This document shows, piece by piece, positions 7,649 through 14,704 of a stretch of 25,972 nt of DNA. The notes under the pieces were generated by a model. The model was not told the origin of the DNA. It saw nothing but the letters and a program-made list of their open reading frames with translations, and searched no databases. The stretch covers positions 1-25,972 of the forward strand of contig NZ_JBQHUF010000022.1 of the NCBI RefSeq assembly GCF_052065355.1. Direction: 5' to 3'. Source of the stretch: Flavonifractor sp052065355 (GTDB taxonomy: Bacteria; Bacillota; Clostridia; Oscillospirales; Oscillospiraceae). Made by a program: the position numbers and the translations under genes. Position 1 is the stretch's first letter. Every line of letters begins with the position of its first letter.

Positions 7649-8266
7649 TTACTCCATAGCCAGATGGCTGCGGATACGCTGGATGATCATGTCCATGGCC
7701 ACGGCGTTCTTGCCGCCCTCGGGCACAATGATGTCAGCATACCGCTTGGAGGGCTCCACAAACTGCTCGTGCATGGGCTTGACGGTGGTGAGGTACTGCT
7801 GCACCACCGAATCCAGGGAGCGGCCCCGCTTCTTCACGTCCCGCAGGATACGCCGCAGGATACGCACGTCGGCGTCGGTATCCACGAAGATCTTGATATC
7901 CATCCGTTCCCGCAGAGCGGGCTCCACAAAGATCAGGATACCCTCCACCAGAATGACGGGAGCCGGGTTCACCTCCACCGTCTCCGCCGCCCGGTTGTGG
8001 ACGGTGTAGTCGTAGGTGGGGCTCTCCACCCGCTCTCCCCGGCGCAGGGCCTCCAGATCGGCCACCAGCCGCTCGGTATCGAAGGCGTCCGGGTGGTCGT
8101 AGTTCAGCTTGCAGCGCTCCTCATAGGGCATGTCGTCATGGGCCTTGTAGTAGTTGTCGTGGTACAGGATGGAGACCGAATCTCCAAACCGCTCCTTCAG
8201 CCCCAGCGTCAGGGTGGTCTTGCCCGAGCCGGTGCCTCCGGCGATGCCGATGATCATGGTTTCCAT
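7649..8266 (-). CDS. udk: Uridine kinase
   Basis: A 205-residue cytoplasmic enzyme that phosphorylates uridine and cytidine to UMP and CMP (pyrimidine salvage). The Walker A motif GIAGGTGSGKTT sits at the N-terminus, followed by the family blocks SILYHDNYYKAHDDMP, YDHPDAFDTE, LVEGILIF, and RRILRDVKKRGR (lid region). The start is ATG at 8266, with GGGGAG 9 nt upstream. An open frame extends 27 codons further up into selD but lacks family similarity, so it is not coding. The gene starts 31 nt after the selD stop and is probably co-transcribed with it. Confidence 0.94.
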   Translation of the reverse strand: METMIIGIAGGTGSGKTTLTLGLKERFGDSVSILYHDNYYKAHDDMPYEERCKLNYDHPDAFDTERLVADLEALRRGERVESPTYDYTVHNRAAETVEVNPAPVILVEGILIFVEPALRERMDIKIFVDTDADVRILRRILRDVKKRGRSLDSVVQQYLTTVKPMHEQFVEPSKRYADIIVPEGGKNAVAMDMIIQRIRSHLAME

Positions 8267-8297
8267 TTCCGTCCGCTCCCCTGTCTGTTTCTTTGGT

Positions 8298-9341
8298 TTA
8301 TGGCGTGATGCGCAGCCACTTGTCCCCGCGGGGCAGCACCCTGCCAATGGCGGCGGCGGTGACGCCGCTGTCCGTCAGGCGGCGGAGCAGCTCCTCCGCC
8401 TTGTCCTCCGCCACGCTGAGCAGCAGGCCGCCGGCGGTCTGGGGGTCATAGAGACAGTCCAGCCGCTCCCGGGCCACCTCACCCGCCAGCTCCACGTCGG
8501 CCTGGGCGAAGTCCATGTTCCGGTAGGCCCCGGCGGGGATGATGCCGTCCATGGCCAGCTCCAGGGCCAGGGGCACCACCGGCACCTTACCGGCCCACAG
8601 CTCCACGGTATGGCCGCTGCCCTGGGCCATCTCCTTGGCGTGGCCCACCAGCCCGAAGCCGGTGATGTCGGTGCAGGCGTGGGGCCGCACCGGGGCAGCG
8701 GCTTCGGCGGCATATTTGTTGAGGGTGGTCATCAGCTCCACCATCTGCCGGTAAGCATGCTCGTCCAGCAGCTCCGCCTTGGCGGCGGTAGTGAGGATGC
8801 CGGTACCCAGAGCCTTGGTGAGCACCAGGATATCCCCTTCCCTGGCGCCGCTGTTGGTCAGAATGGCGTCGGGGTGGGCAAAGCCGGTGACGCACAGGCC
8901 GTACTTGGGCTCCTGATCCTCGATGCTGTGGCCTCCGGCGATCACCGCCCCGGCCTCGGCCACCTTGTCCGCTCCGCCGGCCAGGATGTCCCCCACCGCC
9001 TCCACAGGCAGGCAGGAGGGGAAAGCCAGCAGGTTCATGGCCAGCTTGGGCTGGCCGCCCATGGCGTACACGTCGGAGAGGGCGTTGACGGCGGCGATCT
9101 GCCCAAAGGTATAGGGATCGTCCACCACCGGCGGGAAGAAGTCCACCGTCTGGATCATGGCCAGCTCGTCGCTGACCTTGTAGACTGCTGCGTCGTCGCT
9201 CTCGTCAAAGCCCACCAGCAGTCTGGGGTCGGCCACCTTGGGCAGGCCGGCCAATACATTCCTTAGGACTCCCGGTCCTATTTTGGCCCCTCACCCACCG
9301 GCCGTGGTCATGGCAGTCAGGCGCAGCTTCTCATACGGCAT
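8298..9341 (-). CDS. selD: Selenide, water dikinase (selenophosphate synthetase), itself a selenoprotein with an in-frame UGA
   Basis: SelD makes selenophosphate from selenide and ATP, the donor for selenocysteine and selenouridine. The full protein has 347 residues if the TGA at 9291-9293 is read as selenocysteine. The N-terminus then reads MPYEKLRLTAMTTAGG-U-GAKIGPG, which puts Sec exactly at residue 17 and Lys at 20, the positions of catalytic Cys17 and Lys20 of E. coli SelD. Downstream blocks are also typical: VDFFPPVVDDPYTFG, NALSDVYAMGG and AGGHSIEDQEPKYG. The start ATG at 9341 has GGGAGGGG about 8 nt upstream; a conventional reading would begin only at 9254 and lose the active site. 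A SECIS-like hairpin follows the TGA. Probably co-transcribed with udk. Genes selA, selB and selC must lie elsewhere. Confidence 0.95.
9249..9288 (-). promoter_or_regulatory. Bacterial SECIS element in selD
   Basis: In the mRNA, directly after the UGA and two G's, GGCCAA (9288-9283) pairs with UUGGCC (9254-9249). Inside that, UAGGAC (9280-9275) pairs with GUCCUA (9269-9264) around a 5-nt loop CGGGA. The loop begins 16 nt after the UGA and contains GG, as expected for SelB recognition of bacterial SECIS hairpins. The elements lie inside the coding sequence, as is normal in bacteria. Confidence 0.88.
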
Positions 9342-9370
9342 CTCGTCACCCCCTCCCTGTTTCTCTGTTC

Positions 9371-9399
9371 AGTGTACCCTATTTCTATATAAAATGCAA
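9371..9399 (-). promoter_or_regulatory. Promoter of selD-udk
   Basis: On the minus strand, TTGCAT (9399-9394), 17 bp, TACACT (9376-9371). Transcription would begin at about 9364, giving a ~23-nt leader with the GGGAGGGG ribosome site. Confidence 0.6.
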
Positions 9400-9471
9400 T
9401 CGCCGCCGCACCCTCTTTCTCTCCTGCGCATAGCTTGAAAGTGAAAAAACCTGAGATTTGGAGGGTCGCCT

Positions 9472-10554
9472 ATGCAAGCACAGCCTAAAGTACATTATTT
9501 TTTGGGAGCCAATTCCCCCACCGGCTTCTACTCCCTGTACGACCAGCTCATGGACCCGGAGGAAGCTCAAGAGCTCTTCATCCTCAAGGGCGGCCCCGGA
9601 TGCGGCAAGTCCTCCCTGATGCGCAAGGTGGGAGCCGCCATGGAGGAGCACGGCCTGAAGGTGGAGTACATCGACTGCTCCGGGGACCCCGACTCCCTGG
9701 ATGCGGTCATCATTCCCGCCCTGAAAACCGCCGTGGTGGACGGCACCGCCCCTCACGTGGTAGAGCCCAAATACCCCGGCCTGGTTGAATCTTATGTAAA
9801 TCTTGGAGCGTACTATGACCGGGCCGGTCTGCTGACGGTAAAGGACGATCTGAAGGGTTGCATGAAGGGCTACAAGGGCTGCTATCAGCGAGCATACCGC
9901 TGCCTCACCGCCGCGGCCCAGCTGGCGGAGGACAACCGCTCGCTCCTTCTGAATGAAGGGCTGAAGGCCAAGCTGGCCCGCCGGGCCAAAGGCATCCTCT
10001 CCCGGGAGATGCGGGGCGAGGGTGAAGAGGAAGGCCGGTCGGTCCAGCGCTTTTTGAGCGGGATCACCTGGAAAGGAGTTCTGTACAATTTCGACACCGT
10101 AGAATTATTATGTAACCGTGTCTATGAGCTGTCCGATCCCTGGGGTCTGGCCCACGGCATGCTGGTCCATCTGGCCGCCGGAGCCATGGCCTCCGGCCGG
10201 GATGTGATCGTATGTCCCTCTCCCCTCTGCCCCGACCGGATGGAACACCTGCTCATTCCCTCCCTCTCCCTGGCCTTCGTGAGCACCACTCCCGCCGACC
10301 CCTGGCCCCACAAGCCCTACCGCCGTATTCGCGTGGATGCCATGGCCGATCCGGACCTCACCCGCCGCAACCGGGCCCGGCTCCGCTTCGCCCGCAAGGT
10401 GTCCGCCGCCCTGCTGGAGGAGGCGGTGGACGCTCTGGCCCAGGCCAAGGCGATGCACGACCAGCTGGAGGGCTTCTACAATCCCCACGTGGATTTCCAG
10501 GGGGTATACGCTGTGGCTGACGACCTGATCGCCCACCTGGAGGAGCAGCTTTAA
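9472..10554 (+). CDS. P-loop ATPase/NTPase of unknown function (PRK06851-like)
   Basis: A 360-residue soluble protein. The Walker A motif GGPGCGKSS is at residues 40-48, after the conserved N-terminal block VHYFLGANSPTGFYSLYD. Later blocks include VEYIDCSGDPDSLDAVIIP, a DVIVCPSPLCPDRMEHLLIP stretch, and a helical Arg-rich C-terminal part. It resembles a family of uncharacterised clostridial/bacillar ATPases (PRK06851 as I remember it). The start is ATG at 9472 with TGGAGGG upstream. It lies directly before the kamBC unit on the same strand, but a terminator-like hairpin and a strong promoter separate them, so a role in lysine fermentation is not implied. Confidence 0.82.
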   Translation: MQAQPKVHYFLGANSPTGFYSLYDQLMDPEEAQELFILKGGPGCGKSSLMRKVGAAMEEHGLKVEYIDCSGDPDSLDAVIIPALKTAVVDGTAPHVVEPKYPGLVESYVNLGAYYDRAGLLTVKDDLKGCMKGYKGCYQRAYRCLTAAAQLAEDNRSLLLNEGLKAKLARRAKGILSREMRGEGEEEGRSVQRFLSGITWKGVLYNFDTVELLCNRVYELSDPWGLAHGMLVHLAAGAMASGRDVIVCPSPLCPDRMEHLLIPSLSLAFVSTTPADPWPHKPYRRIRVDAMADPDLTRRNRARLRFARKVSAALLEEAVDALAQAKAMHDQLEGFYNPHVDFQGVYAVADDLIAHLEEQL

Positions 10555-10619
10555 AAAATATTCTGTTTTTGCAGGATTTTCAGAAAAACTTGCAGACAGA
10601 GCCGGTATCCTTCCGATGT

Positions 10620-10672
10620 GAGCGTTGCTGGGACTTTATATGAGAGTCCCGGCGGCGCTCCCGTCGTTTTTT
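10620..10672 (+). terminator. Intrinsic terminator after the P-loop ATPase gene
   Basis: A 16-bp stem (10620-10635 with 10645-10660, core GGGACT / AGTCCC, two G-U pairs) with a 9-nt AT-rich loop, followed six bases later by TTTTTT (10667-10672). The stem-to-T-run gap is longer than ideal. A second small hairpin (GCGGAAA 10690-10696 / TTTCCGC 10707-10713) follows. Together they separate the ATPase gene from kamBC. Confidence 0.65.
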
Positions 10673-10745
10673 CCGCCGTTTGCAGGTACGCGGAAAAAAG
10701 TTGCACTTTCCGCCAAAACCGCCGTTTTTGCCCGGAGGTACCCCA

Positions 10746-10775
10746 TTGACAGGATCGCCGGGGGGCTTTTATAAT
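10746..10775 (+). promoter_or_regulatory. Near-consensus promoter of kamB-kamC
   Basis: TTGACA (10746-10751), 18 bp, TATAAT (10770-10775): both hexamers are perfect. Transcription should begin at about 10782. This rules out the in-frame ATG at 10774, which lies inside the -10 box. Confidence 0.85.
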
Positions 10776-10821
10776 GCCCTTGACAACTCACCCAAATTTT
10801 GTGTGGAAGGGAGGCCATCTT

Positions 10822-11820
10822 TTGGAACACCTGTTAGCACCGCTGGTGGGGGACGCCTCCCCCGTTACGGTGATTGGGCTGTGCAAGAACGCCGGAAAGA
10901 CCACCGCCATGCGCCGGCTGATGGCGGAACTGGGAGATGAGAGGCTGGCCCTCACCTCGGTAGGCCGGGACGGCGAGAGCACCGACCTGGTGACGGGCAC
11001 AGAAAAGCCCGATTTGTATGTAAAAGCCGGAGATCTGTTTGCCACTGCCCGGGGTATGCTCTCTCTGTGCGATCCCACGCTGGAAGTGGTTGGTCTCACC
11101 GACGTGATGACCCCTCTGGGACCGGTGGCGGTGCTCAGGGCGCTGTCTGACGGTTATGTGCAGCTGGCGGGACCCTCCGCCGCCGGGCAGCTGCCCCCGC
11201 TGACGAAAACCTTCCTGGAGCTGGGTGCTCAGCGGGTGCTCATCGACGGTGCCGCCGGCCGCAAATCCCTGGCAGGCGCCGGAGTGGAGGGCGTTGCTCT
11301 GCTGTGCACCGGTGCCTCCCTGGACCGGGACATGGAACTGGTTGTGGCGGAGACCGCACACACCTGCTGGCTGTTCAGCCGCAAGACCCCGGAGAATCCC
11401 AAGCTGCGGCAGGCCCTGGAGGGACTGGAGGCCCGCTTTGCCCTGTTTACCCTGGATGGGGAGCCGGTGGAGCTGCCCCTGGACGAGAGCGGCGGTCCCC
11501 GCTGGAACAAGCTGCCCCGGCAGCCTCTGGCGGTATGGGCCGCAGGCGGCATCATGGACCCGCTGCTGAAAACCCTGGCCCGGCGGGGAGCTCCCACCAC
11601 CCTCATCGCCGCCGACGCCACCCATGTGCTGGCTGGCCGGGCTGCTTTGGACCTGTTCCTGCGCAACGGCGGAGAGCTGCTGGTTCGGCGGGAGCTGACC
11701 ATCGCGGCAGTGGCCGCCAACCCCTGGTCGGCCTACGGCTGGCATTTTGAGGGGGACAAATTCGTACAAGCCCTGCGGCAGGCCATTGACCTGCCGGTGG
11801 TCAACGTGAAGGAGGCATAG
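10822..11820 (+). CDS. kamB: Lysine 5,6-aminomutase reactivase subunit KamB
   Basis: A 332-residue protein with an N-terminal P-loop (GLCKNAGKTT, about residues 19-28) and a long C-terminal part of family-typical sequence (LIDGAAGRKSLAG, VVAETAHTCWLFS, IAADATHVLAGR). KamB acts with the MutS-like KamC to swap damaged cobalamin out of lysine 5,6-aminomutase, which is inactivated during turnover. The start is TTG at 10822 with AAGGGAGG 7 nt upstream; the upstream ATG at 10774 overlaps the -10 box. It is followed 3 nt later by kamC, a pairing that strongly supports the assignment. The first gene of a two-gene unit with its own promoter, separate from the structural genes kamDE about 5 kb downstream. 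Confidence 0.88.
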   Translation: MEHLLAPLVGDASPVTVIGLCKNAGKTTAMRRLMAELGDERLALTSVGRDGESTDLVTGTEKPDLYVKAGDLFATARGMLSLCDPTLEVVGLTDVMTPLGPVAVLRALSDGYVQLAGPSAAGQLPPLTKTFLELGAQRVLIDGAAGRKSLAGAGVEGVALLCTGASLDRDMELVVAETAHTCWLFSRKTPENPKLRQALEGLEARFALFTLDGEPVELPLDESGGPRWNKLPRQPLAVWAAGGIMDPLLKTLARRGAPTTLIAADATHVLAGRAALDLFLRNGGELLVRRELTIAAVAANPWSAYGWHFEGDKFVQALRQAIDLPVVNVKEA

Positions 11821-11823
11821 GCC

Positions 11824-13323
11824 ATGAAACTGACCTTGGAACTGCGGGAGAACGCAGGCCTGCAGTGGGTACTGGAGCGGCTCAATCCCCTCTCCCCCTT
11901 TGGCCGGACGGCCGCCCGGGACCTGCACTGGTACGGCCCCGGTGAGGAAGGCGCCCTGGAAGAAGAGCTGGACAACGTGGCCCTGTCCATGGAACTGTGG
12001 AACGCCGGGAGCACCCGACCCCAGGAGACTCCCACCTGCGGCTGCGGCGGAGCGGAGCTCTCTCCGGCGGACCTGAAGGATGCCGCTGCCGCCCTGCGGG
12101 GGGTGACCAAGCAGCTGCCCCTGTTCCACGACATCCGGGGTTCCTTTGACCGGGATCCCGGTGTACCCTTTGACCTGGTGGAGCTCTTTGAGCTCAAGCA
12201 CTTCCTGGTAACTCTGGAGCGACTGGTGCAGGCCTACAACGCCATGCCTGCCCTGTCCGGCGTTGCCTTCCCCTCCCTGGCAGAGGCTCTGGACCTGATG
12301 GACCCGGACGGCCGGCGGCTGCCCACCTTCACCGTAGCCAATTGCTACCACAACGATCTGGCTCCCCTGCGTGCGGAAAAGGCCAAGCTGGAAAAGGCCA
12401 TCCGCATGACTCAGGATGATAAACGGGGTCCCCTGATGGAAAAGCGGCGGGTGCTGGCGGTACAGGAGGACCAGCTGGAACTGGTGGTACGCCAGGAGCT
12501 GACCGCCAAGCTGATGGTCTGGAAGGACCGGTTCCTGTCCAGCATGGAGACTCTGGGCCGTCTGGACCTGATCGTAGCCAAGGCCAAGCTGGCCCTGCGG
12601 TACAACTGCGTCCGGCCTGCCCTCAGCCGGGACAAGTCCATCTCCCTCCACGGGGTGCGTCATCCCCAGGTGGAGGAGGACCTGAGAAACCGGGGCGAGA
12701 GCTTTACCCCCCTGGATCTGGAGCTGGGCAAGGGCTGCGCCGTCATCACCGGCGCCAACATGGGCGGCAAGACGGTATCTCTCCGCTCCACCGTGCTCTC
12801 CCTGCTGCTGTGCCAGTGCGGCTTCTTCGTATTCGCTCAGTCCGCCGCCCTTCCCCTGTTTGACCGGGTGGAGCTCATCCTGGCCGACAGCGGCCCCGGC
12901 GCCGGCGGTCTGTCCTCCTTCGGCAAGGAGGTCCACCTGCTGGACAAACTGCTGCGGGAGACGAAAGACCAGTTCTTCTTCGTGGCTCTGGACGAGTTTG
13001 CCCGGGGCACCAACCCCCAGGAGGGCGCCGCCCTGGCCCGGGCTCTGGTGCGCCACCTGGGCAGCCTGGACTGCGTGGCCCTGATGACCACCCACTACGA
13101 CGGCGTGTCCGACGTGGCCGGGACCCACTACCAGGTGGCCGGTCTGGTGCGGGACATCCAGGGCGACGAGGGGGACGACCCCCGCAAGCGCATCGCCCGG
13201 CGGATGGATTACCGGCTCCTGCCCGCCCCGCCGGGAGCTCCCTGCCCCCGGGACGCCCTGCGGGTGTGCCGGCTGCTCAAGCTGGACGACACCCTCATGG
13301 AGCTGTTCCAGGCAGACCTGTAA
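11824..13323 (+). CDS. kamC: Lysine 5,6-aminomutase reactivase ATPase KamC (MutS-like)
   Basis: A 499-residue protein with the MutS-type ABC ATPase at the C-terminus: Walker A GANMGGKT at about 310-317, a signature-like DSGPGAGGLSSFGKE near 355-370, Walker B VALDEFARGTNP near 385, and the switch THYDGVS near 422. The N-terminal ~290 residues are helical and lack the mismatch-recognition domain of MutS and the Smr domain of MutS2, which together with the kamB neighbour identifies KamC. A Cys pair (TCGCGG, ~72-75) lies in the N-terminal part. It powers reactivation of the B12 aminomutase. The start is ATG at 11824 with AAGGAGG 8 nt upstream, 3 nt after kamB. Confidence 0.88.
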   Translation: MKLTLELRENAGLQWVLERLNPLSPFGRTAARDLHWYGPGEEGALEEELDNVALSMELWNAGSTRPQETPTCGCGGAELSPADLKDAAAALRGVTKQLPLFHDIRGSFDRDPGVPFDLVELFELKHFLVTLERLVQAYNAMPALSGVAFPSLAEALDLMDPDGRRLPTFTVANCYHNDLAPLRAEKAKLEKAIRMTQDDKRGPLMEKRRVLAVQEDQLELVVRQELTAKLMVWKDRFLSSMETLGRLDLIVAKAKLALRYNCVRPALSRDKSISLHGVRHPQVEEDLRNRGESFTPLDLELGKGCAVITGANMGGKTVSLRSTVLSLLLCQCGFFVFAQSAALPLFDRVELILADSGPGAGGLSSFGKEVHLLDKLLRETKDQFFFVALDEFARGTNPQEGAALARALVRHLGSLDCVALMTTHYDGVSDVAGTHYQVAGLVRDIQGDEGDDPRKRIARRMDYRLLPAPPGAPCPRDALRVCRLLKLDDTLMELFQADL

Positions 13324-13328
13324 GCACG

Positions 13329-13358
13329 GAAGGCCGCCCGCCCGGGCGGCCTTCTTTT
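13329..13358 (+). terminator. Intrinsic terminator after kamC
   Basis: GAAGGCCGCCCG (13329-13340) pairs perfectly with CGGGCGGCCTTC (13343-13354) and is followed by TTTT. It ends the kamBC unit. Confidence 0.85.
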
Positions 13359-13449
13359 GGTTGTCAGCACGCTAATAATGTCCTGCTGTAGCGCACAAAA
13401 GTGCACAGGACAGAGAAAATTTTTGTCATGTAAAATTTTTAAAAAATAG
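13359..13449. other. AT-rich stretch upstream of the kce promoter
   Basis: No gene. It holds a small dyad (GTCCTG / CAGGAC at 13380-13411, with an inner GCAC-AAAA-GTGC) and two direct repeats AAAATTTTT (13416-13424 and 13432-13440) directly upstream of the -35 box. The A/T tracts could act as an UP element that boosts the promoter. Confidence 0.4.
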
Positions 13450-13489
13450 TTGACAAACGAAAGCGGCCGGAGTATAGTGAATTTGTCAA
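13450..13489 (+). promoter_or_regulatory. Promoter of the kce-kdd-kamA-kamD-kamE operon, with a perfect 8-bp dyad
   Basis: TTGACA (13450-13455), 17 bp, TATAGT (13473-13478); the start would be near 13485. TTGACAAA (13450-13457) and TTTGTCAA (13482-13489) are perfect inverted copies whose centres are 32 bp apart, about three helix turns, so one half covers the -35 box and the other the start site. This is the layout expected of an operator, on top of the riboswitch downstream. Confidence 0.82.
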
Positions 13490-13502
13490 AAGTGAATAAC
13501 AT

Positions 13503-13678
13503 GCATGGATAGAGGCGCGGAGCGCAAGGTAGCAGTGCAATGACAAGGGCAGGCGAGCCCGATGTGTGCTGTGAATGTCCGCTCCGCCGAAGGGGGACGT
13601 GAATCGTACAGCCCTCCCCCTGAGCCGTGGGCCCAGTGCTTACGGATTGTCATGAGTTACATGAAGCGCTATTTGTGT
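13503..13678 (+). promoter_or_regulatory. Lysine riboswitch aptamer (L-box)
   Basis: Five helices radiate from one junction as in the known L-box. P1 is GCATGGATAG (13503-13512) with CTATTTGTGT (13669-13678), including several G-U pairs. P2 is GCGGAGCG (13517-13524) with CGCTCCGC (13580-13587), and its outer part has a GGGC/GCCC hairpin. P3 is GGGGG (13592-13596) with CCCCC (13616-13620). P4 is CCGT (13625-13628) with ACGG (13642-13645). P5 is TCATG (13650-13654) with CATGA (13660-13664). Conserved single-strand words are present: AGAGGCGC after P1, GCCGAAG (13586-13592) between P2 and P3, and GGATTGTCA before P5. It lies 5' of a lysine-degradation operon, so it probably senses free lysine. 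Confidence 0.9.
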
Positions 13679-13726
13679 CTGAACGAGAGTTTCCCCTCCC
13701 GCGGACATGAGTAGTGTTTTTTTGTT

Positions 13727-13785
13727 CATGAAGCGCTATCCCGCCGGGAGTATCTTCCAACGGCGGGATAGCGTTTATTTTTTAC
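13727..13785 (+). terminator. Riboswitch-controlled terminator in front of kce
   Basis: A 16-bp hairpin (13731-13746 with 13761-13776, core CTATCCCGCCG) is followed by a T-rich tail (13774-13783) and ends just before the AGGAGG ribosome site of kce. Both arms copy the aptamer base: CATGAAGCGCTAT occurs at 13660-13672 and 13727-13739, and GGATAG at 13507-13512 and 13766-13771. Alternative pairings with P1 are therefore possible, which is what a transcription-attenuating riboswitch needs. CTCCCGCGG (13696-13704) can also pair with 13741-13750 (one bulge) as an antiterminator. Confidence 0.85.
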
Positions 13786-13798
13786 GAGGAGGCGTGTT

Positions 13799-14617
13799 AT
13801 GGAAAAGCTCATCATCACCGCGGCCATCTGCGGCGCAGAGGTCACCAAGGAACACAACCCCGCGGTCCCCTACACGGTGGAGGAAATGGTCCGGGAAGCC
13901 AAGAGCGCCTTTGAAGCTGGCGCAGCGGTCATCCACGTCCACGTCCGCGAGGACGACGGTACCCCCACACAGGACCGGGAGCGGTTCCGGGTGGTGCTGG
14001 ACGCCATCAAGGAGGCTTGCCCCGGCGTGATCCTGATCCCCTCCACGGGCGGCGCCACCGGCATGACCCCGGAGGAGCGGCTCCAGCCCACTGAGCTGTG
14101 CCCCGAGATGGCTACGCTGGACTGCGGCACCTGCAACTTCGGCGACGACATCTTCGTCAACGATATGCCCACCATGCGGGCATTCGGCAAGCGGATGATT
14201 GAGAACCATATCAAGCCTGAGTACGAGTGCTTCGAGATCGGCCACCTGGACACCATCGTGAACATGGCCAACAAGGGTCTGGTCCCCGGCGCTCCCATGC
14301 AGTTCAACTTCGTTCTGGGCGTGTCCGGCTGCACCCCCGCCACCGTGGGCAACCTGGACTACCTGGTGAAGCAGATCCCCGCCGGTTCCACCTGGACCGT
14401 CACCGGCATCGGCCGGGGCGCATGGCCCATGGTAGCCGCCGGCATCGTGATGGGCGGCAACGTCCGCGTCGGCTTCGAGGACAACATTTACCTGGAGAAG
14501 GGCCATAAGGCCGCCTCCAACGGCGAGCTGGTAGAAAAGGTCGTGGCTCTGGCCAAGCTGCTGGGCCGTGAGATCGCCACCCCCGACGAGGCCCGCAAGA
14601 TCCTGTCCCTGGCCTAA
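13799..14617 (+). CDS. kce: 3-keto-5-aminohexanoate cleavage enzyme
   Basis: A 272-residue TIM-barrel enzyme of the BKACE family. It converts 5-amino-3-oxohexanoate plus acetyl-CoA into acetoacetate and 3-aminobutyryl-CoA, the carbon-carbon cleavage step of lysine fermentation. The zinc-binding HVH motif is at His46/His48, and Glu227 (VGFEDN) fits the third metal ligand of the family. The blocks PSTGGATGM and GIGRGAWPM are also typical. The start is ATG at 13799 with AGGAGG 8 nt upstream, directly after the riboswitch terminator. It is the first gene of the operon, so kce and everything downstream should respond to lysine. Length agrees with the family. Confidence 0.95.
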   Translation: MEKLIITAAICGAEVTKEHNPAVPYTVEEMVREAKSAFEAGAAVIHVHVREDDGTPTQDRERFRVVLDAIKEACPGVILIPSTGGATGMTPEERLQPTELCPEMATLDCGTCNFGDDIFVNDMPTMRAFGKRMIENHIKPEYECFEIGHLDTIVNMANKGLVPGAPMQFNFVLGVSGCTPATVGNLDYLVKQIPAGSTWTVTGIGRGAWPMVAAGIVMGGNVRVGFEDNIYLEKGHKAASNGELVEKVVALAKLLGREIATPDEARKILSLA

Positions 14618-14633
14618 AAAGTTGTTAGTACTT

Positions 14634-14668
14634 ATCTCCCCAACCAAATAGATCATCTCCCCAACCAA
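14634..14668 (+). repeat. Tandem 14-nt direct repeat in the kce-kdd spacer
   Basis: ATCTCCCCAACCAA occurs at 14634-14647 and again at 14655-14668, a period of 21 nt. The spacer has almost no G and is unusually rich in A and C, so the mRNA here should be unstructured. It may be a binding or processing site between kce and kdd, or a slippage duplication. Confidence 0.6.
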
Positions 14669-14704
14669 TCAAACAAACAAAATGAAAAAGAGGAGGAACC
14701 TTCT

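Noticed and set aside
8267..8347. 27-codon N-terminal extension of uridine kinase
   Set aside because: The extension overlaps selD, has no family similarity, and the ATG at 8266 has its own ribosome site right before the Walker A region.
8298..9254. A short SelD starting at 9254
   Set aside because: It lacks the catalytic N-terminus; the conserved sequence continues upstream through an in-frame TGA followed by a SECIS hairpin.
10774..10821. KamB start at the ATG at 10774
   Set aside because: This ATG overlaps the TATAAT -10 box and has no ribosome site; the TTG at 10822 has AAGGGAGG at 7 nt.
11824..13323. KamC as a DNA mismatch repair protein MutS or MutS2
   Set aside because: Only the MutS-type ATPase is present; mismatch-binding and Smr domains are missing, and the gene is coupled to kamB in a lysine-fermentation locus.
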